From: Geobacillus proteiniphilus
GTDB lineage: Bacteria; Bacillota; Bacilli; Bacillales; Anoxybacillaceae
Length of the DNA: 64,000 bases
Direction: 5' to 3'
Assembly (NCBI RefSeq): GCF_001908025.1
Contig: NZ_MQMG01000002.1
Span: 62,001 to 126,000, forward strand
Part shown: positions 1-8,685 of the stretch, piece after piece
How positions within the stretch are numbered: position 1 is the first letter of the stretch
Layout of the letters: every line of letters starts with the position of its first letter
The notes under the pieces: generated by a model
Told to the model about the DNA's origin: nothing
What the model saw: the letters and a program-made list of their open reading frames with translations, nothing else
Databases searched by the model: none
Program-made: the position numbers and the translations under genes

Positions 1-1727
1 CAGAAGTATACAAAGCGGTTGTCGCGGTTGGCGGATTCCAGTCATCCGCGCCCATGCCTGCTCAAGAAGAAAAGAAACAAAATCTTTTTAACCGCTTTAT
101 CGATATCGTTTCTGGCATTTTTGCCCCAACGCTTGGCGTCTTGGCCGCAACCGGGATGATTAAAGGGCTTATCGCGTTATTCGTCTCGCTCGGTTGGCTC
201 GATCCGTCATCGGGAACGTATCATATTTTATACGCGATTGGTGATGCGCTGTTTTATTTCTTCCCCATTTTTCTTGGTTATACAGCGAGCCAAAAGTTTG
301 GCGGCACACCGTTTATCGGGATGGCGATCGGCGCCGCACTCGTCTATCCGGCATTAAGTGGGTTAACAAGCGGCAAAGCGTTATATACATTGTTTGCTGG
401 AACAATGTTTGAGTCGCCCATTTATATTACATTTTTAGGGATTCCGGTCATTTTAATGACGTACTCATCATCAGTGATTCCCATTATCTTAGCTTCGTAT
501 TTTGCGGCCAAAGTTGAAAACGGATTGAAGAAAGTGACTCCGGATGTCGTCAAAACGTTTTTAGTCCCATTTTTCACGTTGTTGATCGTCGTACCATTAA
601 CCTTTTTAGTGATCGGGCCGGTGGCGACATGGGCTGGGAAGCTGCTGGGCCAGGCGACGCTCGCGGCCTATCATCTGTCACCTATTGTCGCCGGTTTGTT
701 CCTAGGAGGCCTTTGGCAAGTACTTGTCATCTTCGGGCTTCATTGGGGACTTGTCCCGATTGGCATTAACAATTTGAGCACACTTGGCCAAGACCCAATT
801 TTAGCAGTGGCGTCCGTTCCATCATTTGCCCAAATCGGTGCGGTATTGGCTGTTATGCTAATGACGAAACAACAAAAATTGAAAACGCTTAGCATCCCAG
901 CGTTTATTTCCGGCGTCTTCGGCGTTACCGAACCGGCCATTTACGGTGTGACGCTGCCACTGAAAAAGCCGTTTATCATCAGCTGCATCGCCGCTGCTAT
1001 CGGCGGAGCAATCGTTGGAGTCTTTAATTCTAAAATATATATGCTCGGTGGACTCGGCATTTTCGTCATCCCGTCCTTTATCGATCCGAAACAAGGCATG
1101 ACGCTCGGTTTTTGGGGCTTCATCATTGCCATTATAGTCGCATTCGCCCTCGGCTTTATCTTAACGTTATTGTTCGGGAGACAAAAAACAACGGAGCACA
1201 CGCCTTCCCAACCGTTGGATGGCCGGACAGCAAAATCCGAACGGGTTCAATCCGGCGGGGAAGTGATCGCCAGCCCGCTGACAGGGGAAGTCAAACCATT
1301 ATCCATCATTGAAGACGCTGCGTTTTCATCCGGCGCGCTCGGCCAAGGAGTCGCCATCGAACCGGCGGAAGGCCGGTTATTCGCACCTGTATCCGGCACG
1401 GTCACCGCGCTGTTTCCGACAAACCATGCGATCGGCATCACGTCTGATGAGGGAACTGAAATTTTAATCCACGTCGGCATGAACACTGTTCAACTGGAAG
1501 GGAAATGGTTTACCGCCTATGTTGAGAAAGGAACGCGTGTGGAAAAAGGGCAATTGCTCATTGAGTTTAACATGGAAAAAATTCATGAAGCCGGATTGAA
1601 AACCGTTACTCCTATTGTCATAACGAACTTGACAGAACATACGGATTGGAGCGCCACCGACAAGACCCGCATCCAAGCCGGAGAACCGCTTCTTGTTCTT
1701 TGGCGCAAACAAGGACAAGCGGTTTAA
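1..1727 (+). CDS. bglP: PTS beta-glucoside-type EIIBCA permease (5' truncated by window edge)
   Basis: Sugar-specific PTS permease that takes up and phosphorylates a beta-glucoside-like sugar at the membrane. The frame is open from base 3 through the ATG at 54 (EVYKAVVAVGG precedes it), so the EIIB domain and true start lie outside the window. An EIIC domain with about ten membrane segments covers residues ~15-375 counted from that ATG, with the conserved GVTEPAIYGV motif. A C-terminal EIIA domain (~400-557) carries HAIGITSDEG and the phosphorylatable His in EILIHVGMNTV. The order B-C-A and overall similarity fit the BglP/BglF group. Substrate is inferred from family resemblance only; sucrose or trehalose types are less likely. 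Confidence 0.85.
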   Translation, partial: EVYKAVVAVGGFQSSAPMPAQEEKKQNLFNRFIDIVSGIFAPTLGVLAATGMIKGLIALFVSLGWLDPSSGTYHILYAIGDALFYFFPIFLGYTASQKFGGTPFIGMAIGAALVYPALSGLTSGKALYTLFAGTMFESPIYITFLGIPVILMTYSSSVIPIILASYFAAKVENGLKKVTPDVVKTFLVPFFTLLIVVPLTFLVIGPVATWAGKLLGQATLAAYHLSPIVAGLFLGGLWQVLVIFGLHWGLVPIGINNLSTLGQDPILAVASVPSFAQIGAVLAVMLMTKQQKLKTLSIPAFISGVFGVTEPAIYGVTLPLKKPFIISCIAAAIGGAIVGVFNSKIYMLGGLGIFVIPSFIDPKQGMTLGFWGFIIAIIVAFALGFILTLLFGRQKTTEHTPSQPLDGRTAKSERVQSGGEVIASPLTGEVKPLSIIEDAAFSSGALGQGVAIEPAEGRLFAPVSGTVTALFPTNHAIGITSDEGTEILIHVGMNTVQLEGKWFTAYVEKGTRVEKGQLLIEFNMEKIHEAGLKTVTPIVITNLTEHTDWSATDKTRIQAGEPLLVLWRKQGQAV

Positions 1728-1745
1728 AGGAGTTCTGTTGATCAA

Positions 1746-1781
1746 GAATCCCCGTGGAGAAGGCCGTTCCGCGGGGATTCG
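1746..1781. terminator. Hairpin between converging PTS and ywdI genes
   Basis: AATCCCCG and CGGGGATT form the arms of a stem in the short gap between two converging genes. There is no clear T tract on either strand, so it may be a weak bidirectional terminator. Confidence 0.4.
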
Positions 1782-1792
1782 CTGTCCCACTC

Positions 1793-2092
1793 TCAGAAAT
1801 CCAGCAACGACTCCCCGTTCGCCTCATCGTCAATGTCAGGGGAGCGTCCCCCGACAGAAACGGCTCCAAGCGAAAGCCCGCCAGCAACCGAAATCGGCCC
1901 GCCGACGACAAGCGGCCCGGCTGCGGCAGACGAAGCGGACGGCTGCGGATGGCTTGTTGCTTCCAACATCAAATCGCATAAAACGCGAATGGCGGCGACG
2001 TGTTCACGCACCCGCTGCAGGTCGTTCGTGGACCTCGCTTTCCGCAGCTCATCTTCCATCTTGGCGATAACGGCCGCAAACGAGATGGACAT
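1793..2092 (-). CDS. ywdI: YwdI-like protein of unknown function
   Basis: Small protein of about 99 residues. The N-terminal half is predicted helical (ISFAAVIAKMEDELRKAR), followed by an Ala/Gly/Ser-rich low-complexity stretch and an acidic tail. It lies directly downstream of ung in the same direction, as ywdI does in B. subtilis, and the two are probably cotranscribed. AAGGAGG sits 5 nt before one ATG (2095) and 8 nt before the next (2092); the second is preferred for spacing. No catalytic motif is visible and the function is unknown. Confidence 0.65.
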   Translation of the reverse strand: MSISFAAVIAKMEDELRKARSTNDLQRVREHVAAIRVLCDLMLEATSHPQPSASSAAAGPLVVGGPISVAGGLSLGAVSVGGRSPDIDDEANGESLLDF

Positions 2093-2105
2093 CATTCTCC
2101 CCTCC

Positions 2106-2795
2106 TTATTCAGCGCGGACGCCGATGTTTTCGATTTGCCAGTCGATCGGTTCGCGTCCGCATTTCATCAAAAACGCGTTCGTCCGCGAAAACGGGCGAT
2201 GGCCGAAAAAGCCGCGCGCGGCGGAAAACGGGCTCGGGTGCGGCGCTTCAATAATCAGATGGCGCGGATTCGTAATCCGTTCTTTTTTCTCCTGAGCGTT
2301 CCGGCCCCAAAGCAAAAAGACGACCGGATCGTCTTTTTCATTGACGAGTTCAATGACGCGGTCGGTGAATTGTTCCCACCCTTTGCCGCGGTGGGAGTTC
2401 GCCTGGCCGCGGCGGACGGTCAGCACCGTGTTTAACAATAACACCCCTTGCTCGGCCCATTTCACGAGATAGCCGTTATCTGGTATGTAGCAACCAAGGT
2501 CATCATGCAGCTCTTTAAAAATGTTCACCAAAGACGGCGGCACCGGCACGCCCGGCTTGACGGAAAAACTAAGCCCGTGCGCCTGCCCCGGGCCATGGTA
2601 CGGATCTTGCCCGAGCAGCACGACTTTGACGTTTGCATACGGTGTATAATGAAGGGCGTTGAAAATATCGTGCATATCGGGATAGATCGTCCGCGTTCGG
2701 TACTCTACTTTTAAAAATTCGCGCAGCTTCAAGTAGTATGGTTTTTGAAACTCCTCTTCAAGCAACGGAGCCCAGTCGTTTTTGAGAATCGGCAT
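2106..2795 (-). CDS. ung: Uracil-DNA glycosylase (family 1)
   Basis: Removes uracil from DNA to start base excision repair. The water-activating motif [13 protein letters not shown] and the DNA-intercalating loop [13 protein letters not shown] are both intact. The 229-residue length matches bacterial Ung. The open frame extends 69 codons upstream, but AAGGAGT lies 8 nt before the ATG at 2795, giving a start [11 protein letters not shown], so that start is used. The ywdI-like gene follows 13 bases downstream in the same direction. Confidence 0.95.
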   Translation of the reverse strand: MPILKNDWAPLLEEEFQKPYYLKLREFLKVEYRTRTIYPDMHDIFNALHYTPYANVKVVLLGQDPYHGPGQAHGLSFSVKPGVPVPPSLVNIFKELHDDLGCYIPDNGYLVKWAEQGVLLLNTVLTVRRGQANSHRGKGWEQFTDRVIELVNEKDDPVVFLLWGRNAQEKKERITNPRHLIIEAPHPSPFSAARGFFGHRPFSRTNAFLMKCGREPIDWQIENIGVRAE

Positions 2796-2965
2796 TGCGA
2801 GCAACTCCTTTGCCATCGGCTTTTTTCCTTTTATCATTGTAACCAAAAAGACCCCAGCGTCAAAGCGAAGCGAATGTTCAGATTGAGGCAACCATAGCGA
2901 AACCTGTTTCCCCAACAGGAAATGCGCCAATCCCCTGCCGCAGCCATAAAAAATTGAAGAGAAAA

Positions 2966-3349
2966 TCAAAATGTCCACGAAATCAACCAGCGGAGCAGCC
3001 AAGCGCCAAGCAGCACGTATAAAAAAATGATCAGCGCCCCAGCGGCCCAGTTCGTCGGCTTGCCGCGCTTAGCGAGCTCTTCCGCCCGCGCCCGGTGTTC
3101 GGCAACAATGTCCTTAGGCAGCCATTTCAGCGCCAAGTAAATACCGAGTGGCACAAGCAGCAAATCATCGATATACCCAAGAACCGGAACGAAATCGGGA
3201 ATCAAATCGATCGGGCTGAACGTATACGCCACAACGACCAGCATAAACAGCCGCAGCCAAATGGAAACGCGCCGATCACGAACCGCAGAATACAAGACAA
3301 ATATGTCTCGTTTCAGCGCCCTTGCCCATTCTTTCCACTTTGTGAACAT
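2966..3349 (-). CDS. DUF1232 (YkvA-type) membrane protein
   Basis: Small membrane protein of 127 residues. The DUF1232 core is visible as a hydrophobic segment leading into [18 protein letters not shown] at about residues 45-62. A second hydrophobic helix follows the core and a third is at the C-terminus ([18 protein letters not shown]). The biochemical role of the family is unknown. It diverges from rsbV, whose SigB-type promoter lies in the shared upstream region. The start has AGGGGAA ahead of the ATG. Confidence 0.8.
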   Translation of the reverse strand: MFTKWKEWARALKRDIFVLYSAVRDRRVSIWLRLFMLVVVAYTFSPIDLIPDFVPVLGYIDDLLLVPLGIYLALKWLPKDIVAEHRARAEELAKRGKPTNWAAGALIIFLYVLLGAWLLRWLISWTF

Positions 3350-3370
3350 CGCGTTCCCCTGCCCTTTCCT

Positions 3371-3397
3371 GTTTCATATAGTATAAAATATGGGTAT
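3371..3397 (+). promoter_or_regulatory. SigB-dependent promoter of the rsbV operon
   Basis: GTTTCA (3371-3376), a 15-nt spacer and GGGTAT (3392-3397) match the SigB consensus GTTT-N12..15-GGGTAT. It lies about 80 bp upstream of rsbV, implying autoregulation of the operon as in B. subtilis. Not tested experimentally here. Confidence 0.75.
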
Positions 3398-3477
3398 AGT
3401 AGTGTAAACATTGCAAGGTCGACAACCTTCCCGTACCATCATGAAACCGACTCATCGATCATGTGAGGTGAACAACC

Positions 3478-3828
3478 ATGGATAGGAAACGATTTCATGT
3501 TGTACACGAAGAACAGCCAGACCGTCATGTTGTATACATAAAAGGGGAGCTTGATCTAGCGGCAGCGGAACAGTTTCAACACGCCGTCGAGCCGCTCGCT
3601 GGTGATGCGTCGAAGCCGCTCGTCATCCGCCTTGAAGAATTGACGTATATCGACAGCACCGGCATCGGAATGTTTGTCGCGCTATTAAAAACGCGAAAAA
3701 AGCAAGGGGCGCCGTTTGCGATTGAGAACGTACCGCCGAAAGTGCAACGCTTGTTTGATTTAACCGGTGTATCCTACTTGTTTTCGACAATGAATGACAC
3801 GACAGAAAGGATCGAGGGGCAATCATGA
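3478..3828 (+). CDS. rsbV: Anti-sigma factor antagonist RsbV
   Basis: STAS-domain protein of 116 residues. When unphosphorylated it binds RsbW and frees SigB. The phosphoacceptor Ser is in TYIDSTGIGMF (Ser60 by my count). GAGGTGAACAACC precedes the ATG. Its stop overlaps the rsbW start in ATGA, indicating translational coupling. The phosphatase needed to reactivate it is probably the PP2C protein encoded just past sigB. Confidence 0.93.
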   Translation: MDRKRFHVVHEEQPDRHVVYIKGELDLAAAEQFQHAVEPLAGDASKPLVIRLEELTYIDSTGIGMFVALLKTRKKQGAPFAIENVPPKVQRLFDLTGVSYLFSTMNDTTERIEGQS

Positions 3829-4313
3829 AAGAGCATGAAACCGTCGTACAGCTGTCGATGCCAGCCGATGCGCAGTTTATCGATGTCGCGCGTTTGACGC
3901 TATACGGGCTGGCCGCTAAGATGGGGTTTTCCTATGAAGAGATTGAAGATATGAAAGTGGCTGTCTCAGAAGCGTGCAACAACGCTGTTTTGCATGCGTA
4001 CAACGGAAGGGGTGGCGTCATTCATCTTCGCTTTGAGATGCGCGCCGATGCGCTTTCGATCATCATTAAAGACGAGGGCAAAGGGTTTGATTACAAACGG
4101 GCGGCGAAACAGGCAGCGCCGCTGTCCGCGAAGCCTCTTGAAGACGTCAAAGCTGGCGGCCTCGGCCTGTTTTTGATGGAAGCGCTCATGGACGATGTCA
4201 CCGTCACCACAAAGGGCGGAACGGAAGTCCGCCTGACGAAATTCCGCCATCGCGGCGAAGGAGAGCATGCCCATGACTCTATATCCCCCTCCTCTGTCCA
4301 AGAGCAAGCTTGA
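3825..4313 (+). CDS. rsbW: Serine kinase / anti-SigB factor RsbW
   Basis: GHKL-family kinase that sequesters SigB and phosphorylates RsbV. The N box (SEACNNAVLHAY), G1 box (DEGKGFD) and G2 box (GGLGLFLM) of the ATP site are intact. Its 162 residues fit the family. It overlaps rsbV by 4 bases and its last 41 bases overlap the start of sigB, so the three genes form one translationally coupled unit. Confidence 0.93.
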   Translation: MKEHETVVQLSMPADAQFIDVARLTLYGLAAKMGFSYEEIEDMKVAVSEACNNAVLHAYNGRGGVIHLRFEMRADALSIIIKDEGKGFDYKRAAKQAAPLSAKPLEDVKAGGLGLFLMEALMDDVTVTTKGGTEVRLTKFRHRGEGEHAHDSISPSSVQEQA

Positions 4314-5043
4314 CGCCCTCATTTCCGCCTATCAACAAACAAAAACGGAAGAAGCGGCGACCGCCTTGCTCGTGCGCTTCGAGCCGCTCATTGCGGCCGC
4401 AGCGAAAAAAATGGCGCGCAGCCGCCCTGACTTTTACGAAGACTTGTTTCAAATCGGACGGCTGTCGTTTTTGCGCCTCCTCGATCATTATGACCCGAGC
4501 CAAGGTGCAAGCTTTGAGTCATACGCCATGAAAAGCTTGATCGGCTATATGAAAAACTATTTGCGCGACAAAGCATGGTACATCCAAGTGCCGCGCAAGG
4601 TGAAGGAAAAAGGAAGCAAAGTACAGCAGGCGATCGATGAGCTGACCGTCAAGCTCGAGCGTTCGCCGACGATCGATGAGATCGCCGGCCACTTAGGCTT
4701 ATCGGTCGAAGAGACGATCGAAATTTTGGCCGGACGGGACCATTACCAAGCCGTTTCGCTCGATGCCCCGGTGCAAGACGGGGAAAAGGATGCGACGACG
4801 ATCGGTGAATTCGTCGCTGATGAAGCGAACGAAATCGAGTCACTGATCGAGCGAATGGATTTAGAGCAAGCGATCGGCAAACTGAGCGAGCAAGAACGAA
4901 TCGTCATCGACGCCATCTTCCGTCGCGGGGAAACGCAACGCTCGTTAGCCGAGAGGCTTGGCGTCTCGCAAATGACAATCAGCCGCATTCAAAAGCGGGC
5001 CATCGCGAAATTGAAGCGGCAGCTCGCCGCCTATTCGCCATAA
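4273..5043 (+). CDS. sigB: RNA polymerase sigma factor SigB
   Basis: Alternative sigma factor for the general stress response, 256 residues. Region 2 is seen in YEDLFQIGRLSFLRLLDHYDP and the following SFESYAMKSLIGYMKNYLRD, region 3 follows, and region 4 ends in a helix-turn-helix (RSLAERLGVSQMTISRIQKR). Two ATGs occur; the second (4273) lies 9 nt after AAGGAG and is preferred over 4267, which is only 3 nt away. It converges with the PP2C phosphatase gene, and no clear terminator was seen between them. Confidence 0.92.
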   Translation: MTLYPPPLSKSKLDALISAYQQTKTEEAATALLVRFEPLIAAAAKKMARSRPDFYEDLFQIGRLSFLRLLDHYDPSQGASFESYAMKSLIGYMKNYLRDKAWYIQVPRKVKEKGSKVQQAIDELTVKLERSPTIDEIAGHLGLSVEETIEILAGRDHYQAVSLDAPVQDGEKDATTIGEFVADEANEIESLIERMDLEQAIGKLSEQERIVIDAIFRRGETQRSLAERLGVSQMTISRIQKRAIAKLKRQLAAYSP

Positions 5044-5092
5044 CGGTCAAACATTGCGCCGCCGGACGCATCAAGCGGTCGAACAGCCCATG

Positions 5093-7003
5093 CTAACGGC
5101 GGCGCAGCAGCAACAACGTCTGGTCATCTTTTTGTTCGTATTGATGATACGCTTGAATATGCTCGTACAACTCGCGCACGATCTCCGGCGCCGGCTGATC
5201 AAGGTTGACGCGGGCGACCATCGCGGCGAGAACGGAAAAGTCATCGTCCGCCTCTTCGGTACGCTTTTCCGTCACCCCGTCGGTGTACAGCAGCACAAAA
5301 TCACCTGGTTCGAGCACAACCGATTTGGTCTCAAATGAAAATTGCGGAAACAAGCCGAGCGCGCAGCCTTTGGCGCCTAGCGGCACGCATTGCTTCGTTT
5401 TCGCCCGATACCAAAGCGCCGGTTCGTGTCCGGCGCACGCGTACGAGAACGTATGCGTTTTTTCGTTGTAATTGCCGACAAACATCGTGACAAACATCGA
5501 CGGCTCGGTGTAGTCGTAGGCGAATCGGTTCAGCAAGTCAAGATACACGTGCGGCTGCGTTCCGTAATGGACGGTCCGGTCCAGAATAAATTTCATCAGC
5601 GTCATGAGCATCGCCGCTGGAATGCCTTTTCCCGATACATCGGCAATGCCGACGGACACCGATGTTTGATGGACAGCAAAGTGATAAAAATCGCCGCTCA
5701 ACACTCGGGCAGGGACGCTGAGGACACCGATGTCGATGTACGAAGGCAAGTTCACTTTCGAAGATGTCTGCAAAAGCGATCGCTGCATATTCGCGGCAAG
5801 CGACAGTTCAAAGTCGAGTTGTTCGCGTTCACGCTCAAGCCGCTCTTTCTCTTTTTTCTCCGTCATGTCGCGCAAGACGGCGACAAGCCCCGCCAGCGCA
5901 CCGTTTTCCAACACCGGTGCCAGCGTATAACCGACCGGCAGGCAGACGCCGTCGCGGCGGCGAAACGGCTCCTCCTCGACGCGAATCACCTCGCCGCTTT
6001 TCAGCCGTTTGACGACGCGGCGCAGCTGCTTCCAATCCCACTTGTCGCCGTCTGGCCCCGCGAGCGAGACAAACGAAAACAGCGGCTTGCCTTTCGCCTC
6101 TTCTAAAGTGGCGCCGATCAACCGGCTCGCCTCCGGATTCATCCAAACGATCTGCCCGTCGCGATTCACCATCAGCAATCCTTCTCCAAGGGCGTTCGCC
6201 ATCATCTCGAGCTGTTGTTCACGGTGCTTCAGCTCCACGTACGGCTTTTCCACCGTTTCCACATACATGGCGCGCACGACATACAAAAATCCAGCCATTT
6301 CATAAAGCTGCCCCCACAGCCCGTACCCGCTGCCAAGCATGAGCAACCATTGGCCGAGGGCAAATAATAGAAGCGCCATAGACCAGTATAGGGAAGCGGG
6401 AGCCCTCCCTTGCCGAAAACGCCGCCATGCGAACACGGTCGCCGCTGCATCAAGCAAACCGACCGCTCCTTCCCCTGCGCGCCACCAAAACGGCCAGCGG
6501 CTCGTCCCATGCGCCGGCCAAAACGGGGACGTGATGTGGATGAACAAACTAACAGCCGCCGTATACAAAAACGCGGCCAAAAACGCCTGCCAGCGTTGCC
6601 CGCTTTGCCGTTCCATCACCTCATCGGGCCGTGAAAAGAGAAAGAGCAGCCCCCAAGCAAGCGTAAAGCGGGCAGCGAGCGAAAACAGCGCCGCCAAAAC
6701 GTCAGCCTCTGTGAAGGAAAGGACAAAATGAACAGAAAAGAGCGCCCCCGCAGAAAAAAACAACGCCCCCATCATGAGCCGCTCTGTTGACAGCGTATGC
6801 GGAAATACGGCCCATCCTTGCAAGGCGACAAGCCAACAGACGACGACAGCGGCAAACCCTAAAGAAAGAAGAATAGGATGATAGAATTCGAGCAAAAGCG
6901 GCAGATGACCGCCAGCGAACAGAAGCAGGCCAAACAGCCCAGCCGCCAGCGTTGCCGCCATGCCGTGCCAACGCGCTGGCTGATATCGTTGATCCTTGTT
7001 CAC
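5093..7003 (-). CDS. Membrane-anchored PAS-PP2C (SpoIIE-type) serine phosphatase, probable RsbV-P phosphatase
   Basis: Signal-transduction phosphatase of 636 residues from the GTG at 7003, which lies 10 nt after GGAGG; an upstream start at 7093 has no ribosome site. The N-terminal ~260 residues hold about seven or eight membrane segments resembling a MASE-type sensor. A PAS domain follows (GEGLLMVNRDGQIVWMNPEA), then a short coiled coil, then a PP2C/SpoIIE domain with metal-binding Asp residues in SGDFYHF, GIADVSGKG and LLYTDGVTE. By position beside rsbVW-sigB it is inferred to dephosphorylate RsbV, as RsbP or RsbU do elsewhere. The signal sensed is unknown. Confidence 0.82.
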   Translation of the reverse strand: MNKDQRYQPARWHGMAATLAAGLFGLLLFAGGHLPLLLEFYHPILLSLGFAAVVVCWLVALQGWAVFPHTLSTERLMMGALFFSAGALFSVHFVLSFTEADVLAALFSLAARFTLAWGLLFLFSRPDEVMERQSGQRWQAFLAAFLYTAAVSLFIHITSPFWPAHGTSRWPFWWRAGEGAVGLLDAAATVFAWRRFRQGRAPASLYWSMALLLFALGQWLLMLGSGYGLWGQLYEMAGFLYVVRAMYVETVEKPYVELKHREQQLEMMANALGEGLLMVNRDGQIVWMNPEASRLIGATLEEAKGKPLFSFVSLAGPDGDKWDWKQLRRVVKRLKSGEVIRVEEEPFRRRDGVCLPVGYTLAPVLENGALAGLVAVLRDMTEKKEKERLEREREQLDFELSLAANMQRSLLQTSSKVNLPSYIDIGVLSVPARVLSGDFYHFAVHQTSVSVGIADVSGKGIPAAMLMTLMKFILDRTVHYGTQPHVYLDLLNRFAYDYTEPSMFVTMFVGNYNEKTHTFSYACAGHEPALWYRAKTKQCVPLGAKGCALGLFPQFSFETKSVVLEPGDFVLLYTDGVTEKRTEEADDDFSVLAAMVARVNLDQPAPEIVRELYEHIQAYHQYEQKDDQTLLLLRRR

Positions 7004-7113
7004 AAATGGTGAACCTCCACTCCTCACTGCTATATGGCTTATTATACCATAACGTTGGACGTCAAGCGCATACGAACGTCGCCGCCTCCTCATTTTCGCT
7101 TCCGCCGCTGGAA

Positions 7114-7148
7114 CAACAAAAAAGAACGCTCTCTAAACAGAGAGCGTC
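7114..7148 (-). terminator. Rho-independent terminator of azoR
   Basis: GACGCTCTCT-GTTT-AGAGAGCGTT followed by TCTTTTTTGTTG on the minus strand, about 60 bases past the azoR stop. Confidence 0.85.
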
Positions 7149-7207
7149 CTCAATCGCGGTCATTTCCCATGCAATTTCGAAATCGCCAACCTGTTCAAAG
7201 CGTCTCA

Positions 7208-7843
7208 TTAGAACGTGTGAGCCAAGTCTTTCGCCCGGGCGATGGCGTTCGCTTTAATTTCTTCCGCCTTTTCCGGCATCGCCGCATGCCCTTCGACAAA
7301 CAGTCCTTCAAACGACGGAACACCGAAAAATTGCATGATGACGCTTAAGTAACGATGCCCCATTTCCATTTCTGCCGCTGGGCCTTCCGAATAGAAACCA
7401 CCGCGCGCTTGAATGTGGAGCGCTTTTTTATCGGTAAGCAATCCGACCGGCCCTTGTTCCGTATATTTAAAGGTCTTGCCGGCGACCGCCACCGCATCAA
7501 TGTACGCTTTCAACACCGGTGGGAATGAAAAGTTCCACATTGGGGTAACGAACACGTACTTGTCAGCGGAAATAAATTGGTCGCACAGCTCGTTCATCCG
7601 CCCGACTTTCGCTTTTTCTTCGTCAGACAGCTCTTCAAACGATTTCCCGGAGCGAAGTTTGCCCCAACCGCTGAATACGTCGACGTCGATTTCCGGAATG
7701 TATTCTTTATATAAATCGAGATGGATCACCTCATGGTCCGGATGAACTTGTTTGTACGTCTCAATGAACGCCTTTCCAACCGCCATGCTGTACGATTGCG
7801 TATCGTCGTGAGGGTGGGCGGTGATGTACAACACTTTTACCAT
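7208..7843 (-). CDS. azoR: FMN-dependent NADH-azoreductase / quinone reductase
   Basis: Flavodoxin-fold oxidoreductase of 211 residues that reduces quinones and azo compounds with NADH. The N-terminal FMN phosphate loop region ([14 protein letters not shown]) and the flavin-contact stretch [19 protein letters not shown] are conserved, as is the ARGGFYSEG segment. It is monocistronic, with a terminator downstream. An inverted repeat closely resembling the B. subtilis MhqR operator lies just upstream, suggesting induction by catechols or quinones. Confidence 0.9.
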   Translation of the reverse strand: MVKVLYITAHPHDDTQSYSMAVGKAFIETYKQVHPDHEVIHLDLYKEYIPEIDVDVFSGWGKLRSGKSFEELSDEEKAKVGRMNELCDQFISADKYVFVTPMWNFSFPPVLKAYIDAVAVAGKTFKYTEQGPVGLLTDKKALHIQARGGFYSEGPAAEMEMGHRYLSVIMQFFGVPSFEGLFVEGHAAMPEKAEEIKANAIARAKDLAHTF

Positions 7844-7917
7844 GATGCATACTCCCTTTCTTTGCTGGTGTCGCCATTTTAGTCACTAAAACGGCATACA
7901 TTTATTTTTAAATCAAA

Positions 7918-7935
7918 TATCTTTAATACGAGATA
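7918..7935 (-). promoter_or_regulatory. MhqR-like operator upstream of azoR
   Basis: TATCTTTAATACGAGATA matches the MhqR inverted repeat TATCTCGAATTCGAGATA, as I recall it, at 15 of 18 positions. It lies about 75 bp before the azoR start, within an AT-rich promoter region. The regulator gene is not in the window. Confidence 0.6.
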
Positions 7936-7977
7936 TAATTATATAAGGAATCGAGACACTTGGCAACCGATTTGGCT

Positions 7978-8009
7978 CAAAAAAAATTGCCCTAGGTAAA
8001 GGCAATTTT
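7978..8009 (-). terminator. Terminator of the 49-aa ORF
   Basis: AAAATTGCC-N10-GGCAATTTT stem with a run of T residues on the minus strand, 12 bases past the stop of the small gene. Confidence 0.8.
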
Positions 8010-8020
8010 GGCGTGGATCG

Positions 8021-8170
8021 TTATTCGCTTTGTTCAACAACAAACGGGTTGCCGCTGATTTGTTTTCGTATTTCATCCGTAAGCGTAAACGGCTCATTTT
8101 TGACAGCGCTTTCACCTTCGCTGCCAGGCAGATGCCCGCTTCCATCGTAGTAGATCGGTTTCCCTTCCAT
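8021..8170 (-). CDS. Small hypothetical protein, 49 aa
   Basis: Short gene starting MEGKPIYYDGSGHLPGSEGE and ending NPFVVEQSE. GAGGGG lies 9 nt before the ATG and a good terminator follows the stop, so it has the signals of a real transcription unit. The sequence is hydrophilic, Gly/Glu-rich, with no membrane segment or cysteine. I do not recognise a family. Its neighbours, azoR and glyQS, give no functional clue. Confidence 0.65.
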   Translation of the reverse strand: MEGKPIYYDGSGHLPGSEGESAVKNEPFTLTDEIRKQISGNPFVVEQSE

Positions 8171-8344
8171 AATGTTTGACCCCCTCGATTGTTGTAGGAT
8201 GCAAGAACTAGTCTACACTTCTATGTTACCATTTATCATAGTTCCGAAAGAAGACTCCAGCTTCAAGCGCGTGAATGGCGCAGCCCAGCGATAAGCGGGA
8301 GATGAATTTCGGTTGGCGTCAGCCAAAACACATGATAAAATAAA

Positions 8345-8576
8345 TGTGTATCATGTTCTTTGTGAACTGGATATATGGGGTTGCATGGAGAAAATCCAAT
8401 GCGAAAACCAAGCTAAGCCTTCCATGCGTAAAATATCCAAGGCGCGAAAGAACTCCGAATCGTCGGATGCCTAGGGTTGGGACGACCCGAAGTTACGCTC
8501 AGGGAGACGAAAGGCTGCTTTCGTCGTGGAACTGAGAAGCTCCCACTTCAAGCAAAGCTAAGTGGGGGTAGTTCAC
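8345..8576 (+). mobile_element. Solo IS200/IS605-type element with omega-RNA-like structure, no transposase (copy A)
   Basis: Non-coding stretch made of ordered hairpins. One is GACGAAAG/CTTTCGTC (8506-8525). The last is CTCCCACTT-N11-AAGTGGGGG (8540-8568), followed by GTAGTTCAC. The 3' part is nearly identical to copy B at 17811-17876 and shares its terminal hairpin design with copies C and D. This layout is that of the right end plus guide-RNA scaffold of IS605-family elements, like the palindrome-associated elements described in Geobacillus. The left boundary is not resolved. No tnpA or tnpB is attached. Confidence 0.65.
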
Positions 8577-8646
8577 TCAATGAAAGTTGGATGATTTTTT
8601 GAAATTTTGCTTAAAAAAGCGGTTCCGTTTCCATTCCCCTTTTCAC

Positions 8647-8683
8647 AAAAAAACCGAGGCTTCATCGATGCCCCGGCGTTTTT
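8647..8683 (-). terminator. Terminator of glyQS
   Basis: On the minus strand, GCCGGGGC-N8-GCCTCGGT followed by a T tract, immediately after the glyQS stop codon. Confidence 0.75.
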
Positions 8684-8685
8684 CA

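Noticed and set aside
1833-2435. 200-aa open frame on the plus strand
   Set aside because: Antisense to ung and the ywdI-like gene; no family resemblance.
5390-6106. 238-aa open frame on the plus strand
   Set aside because: Antisense to the PAS-PP2C phosphatase gene, whose domains are clear.
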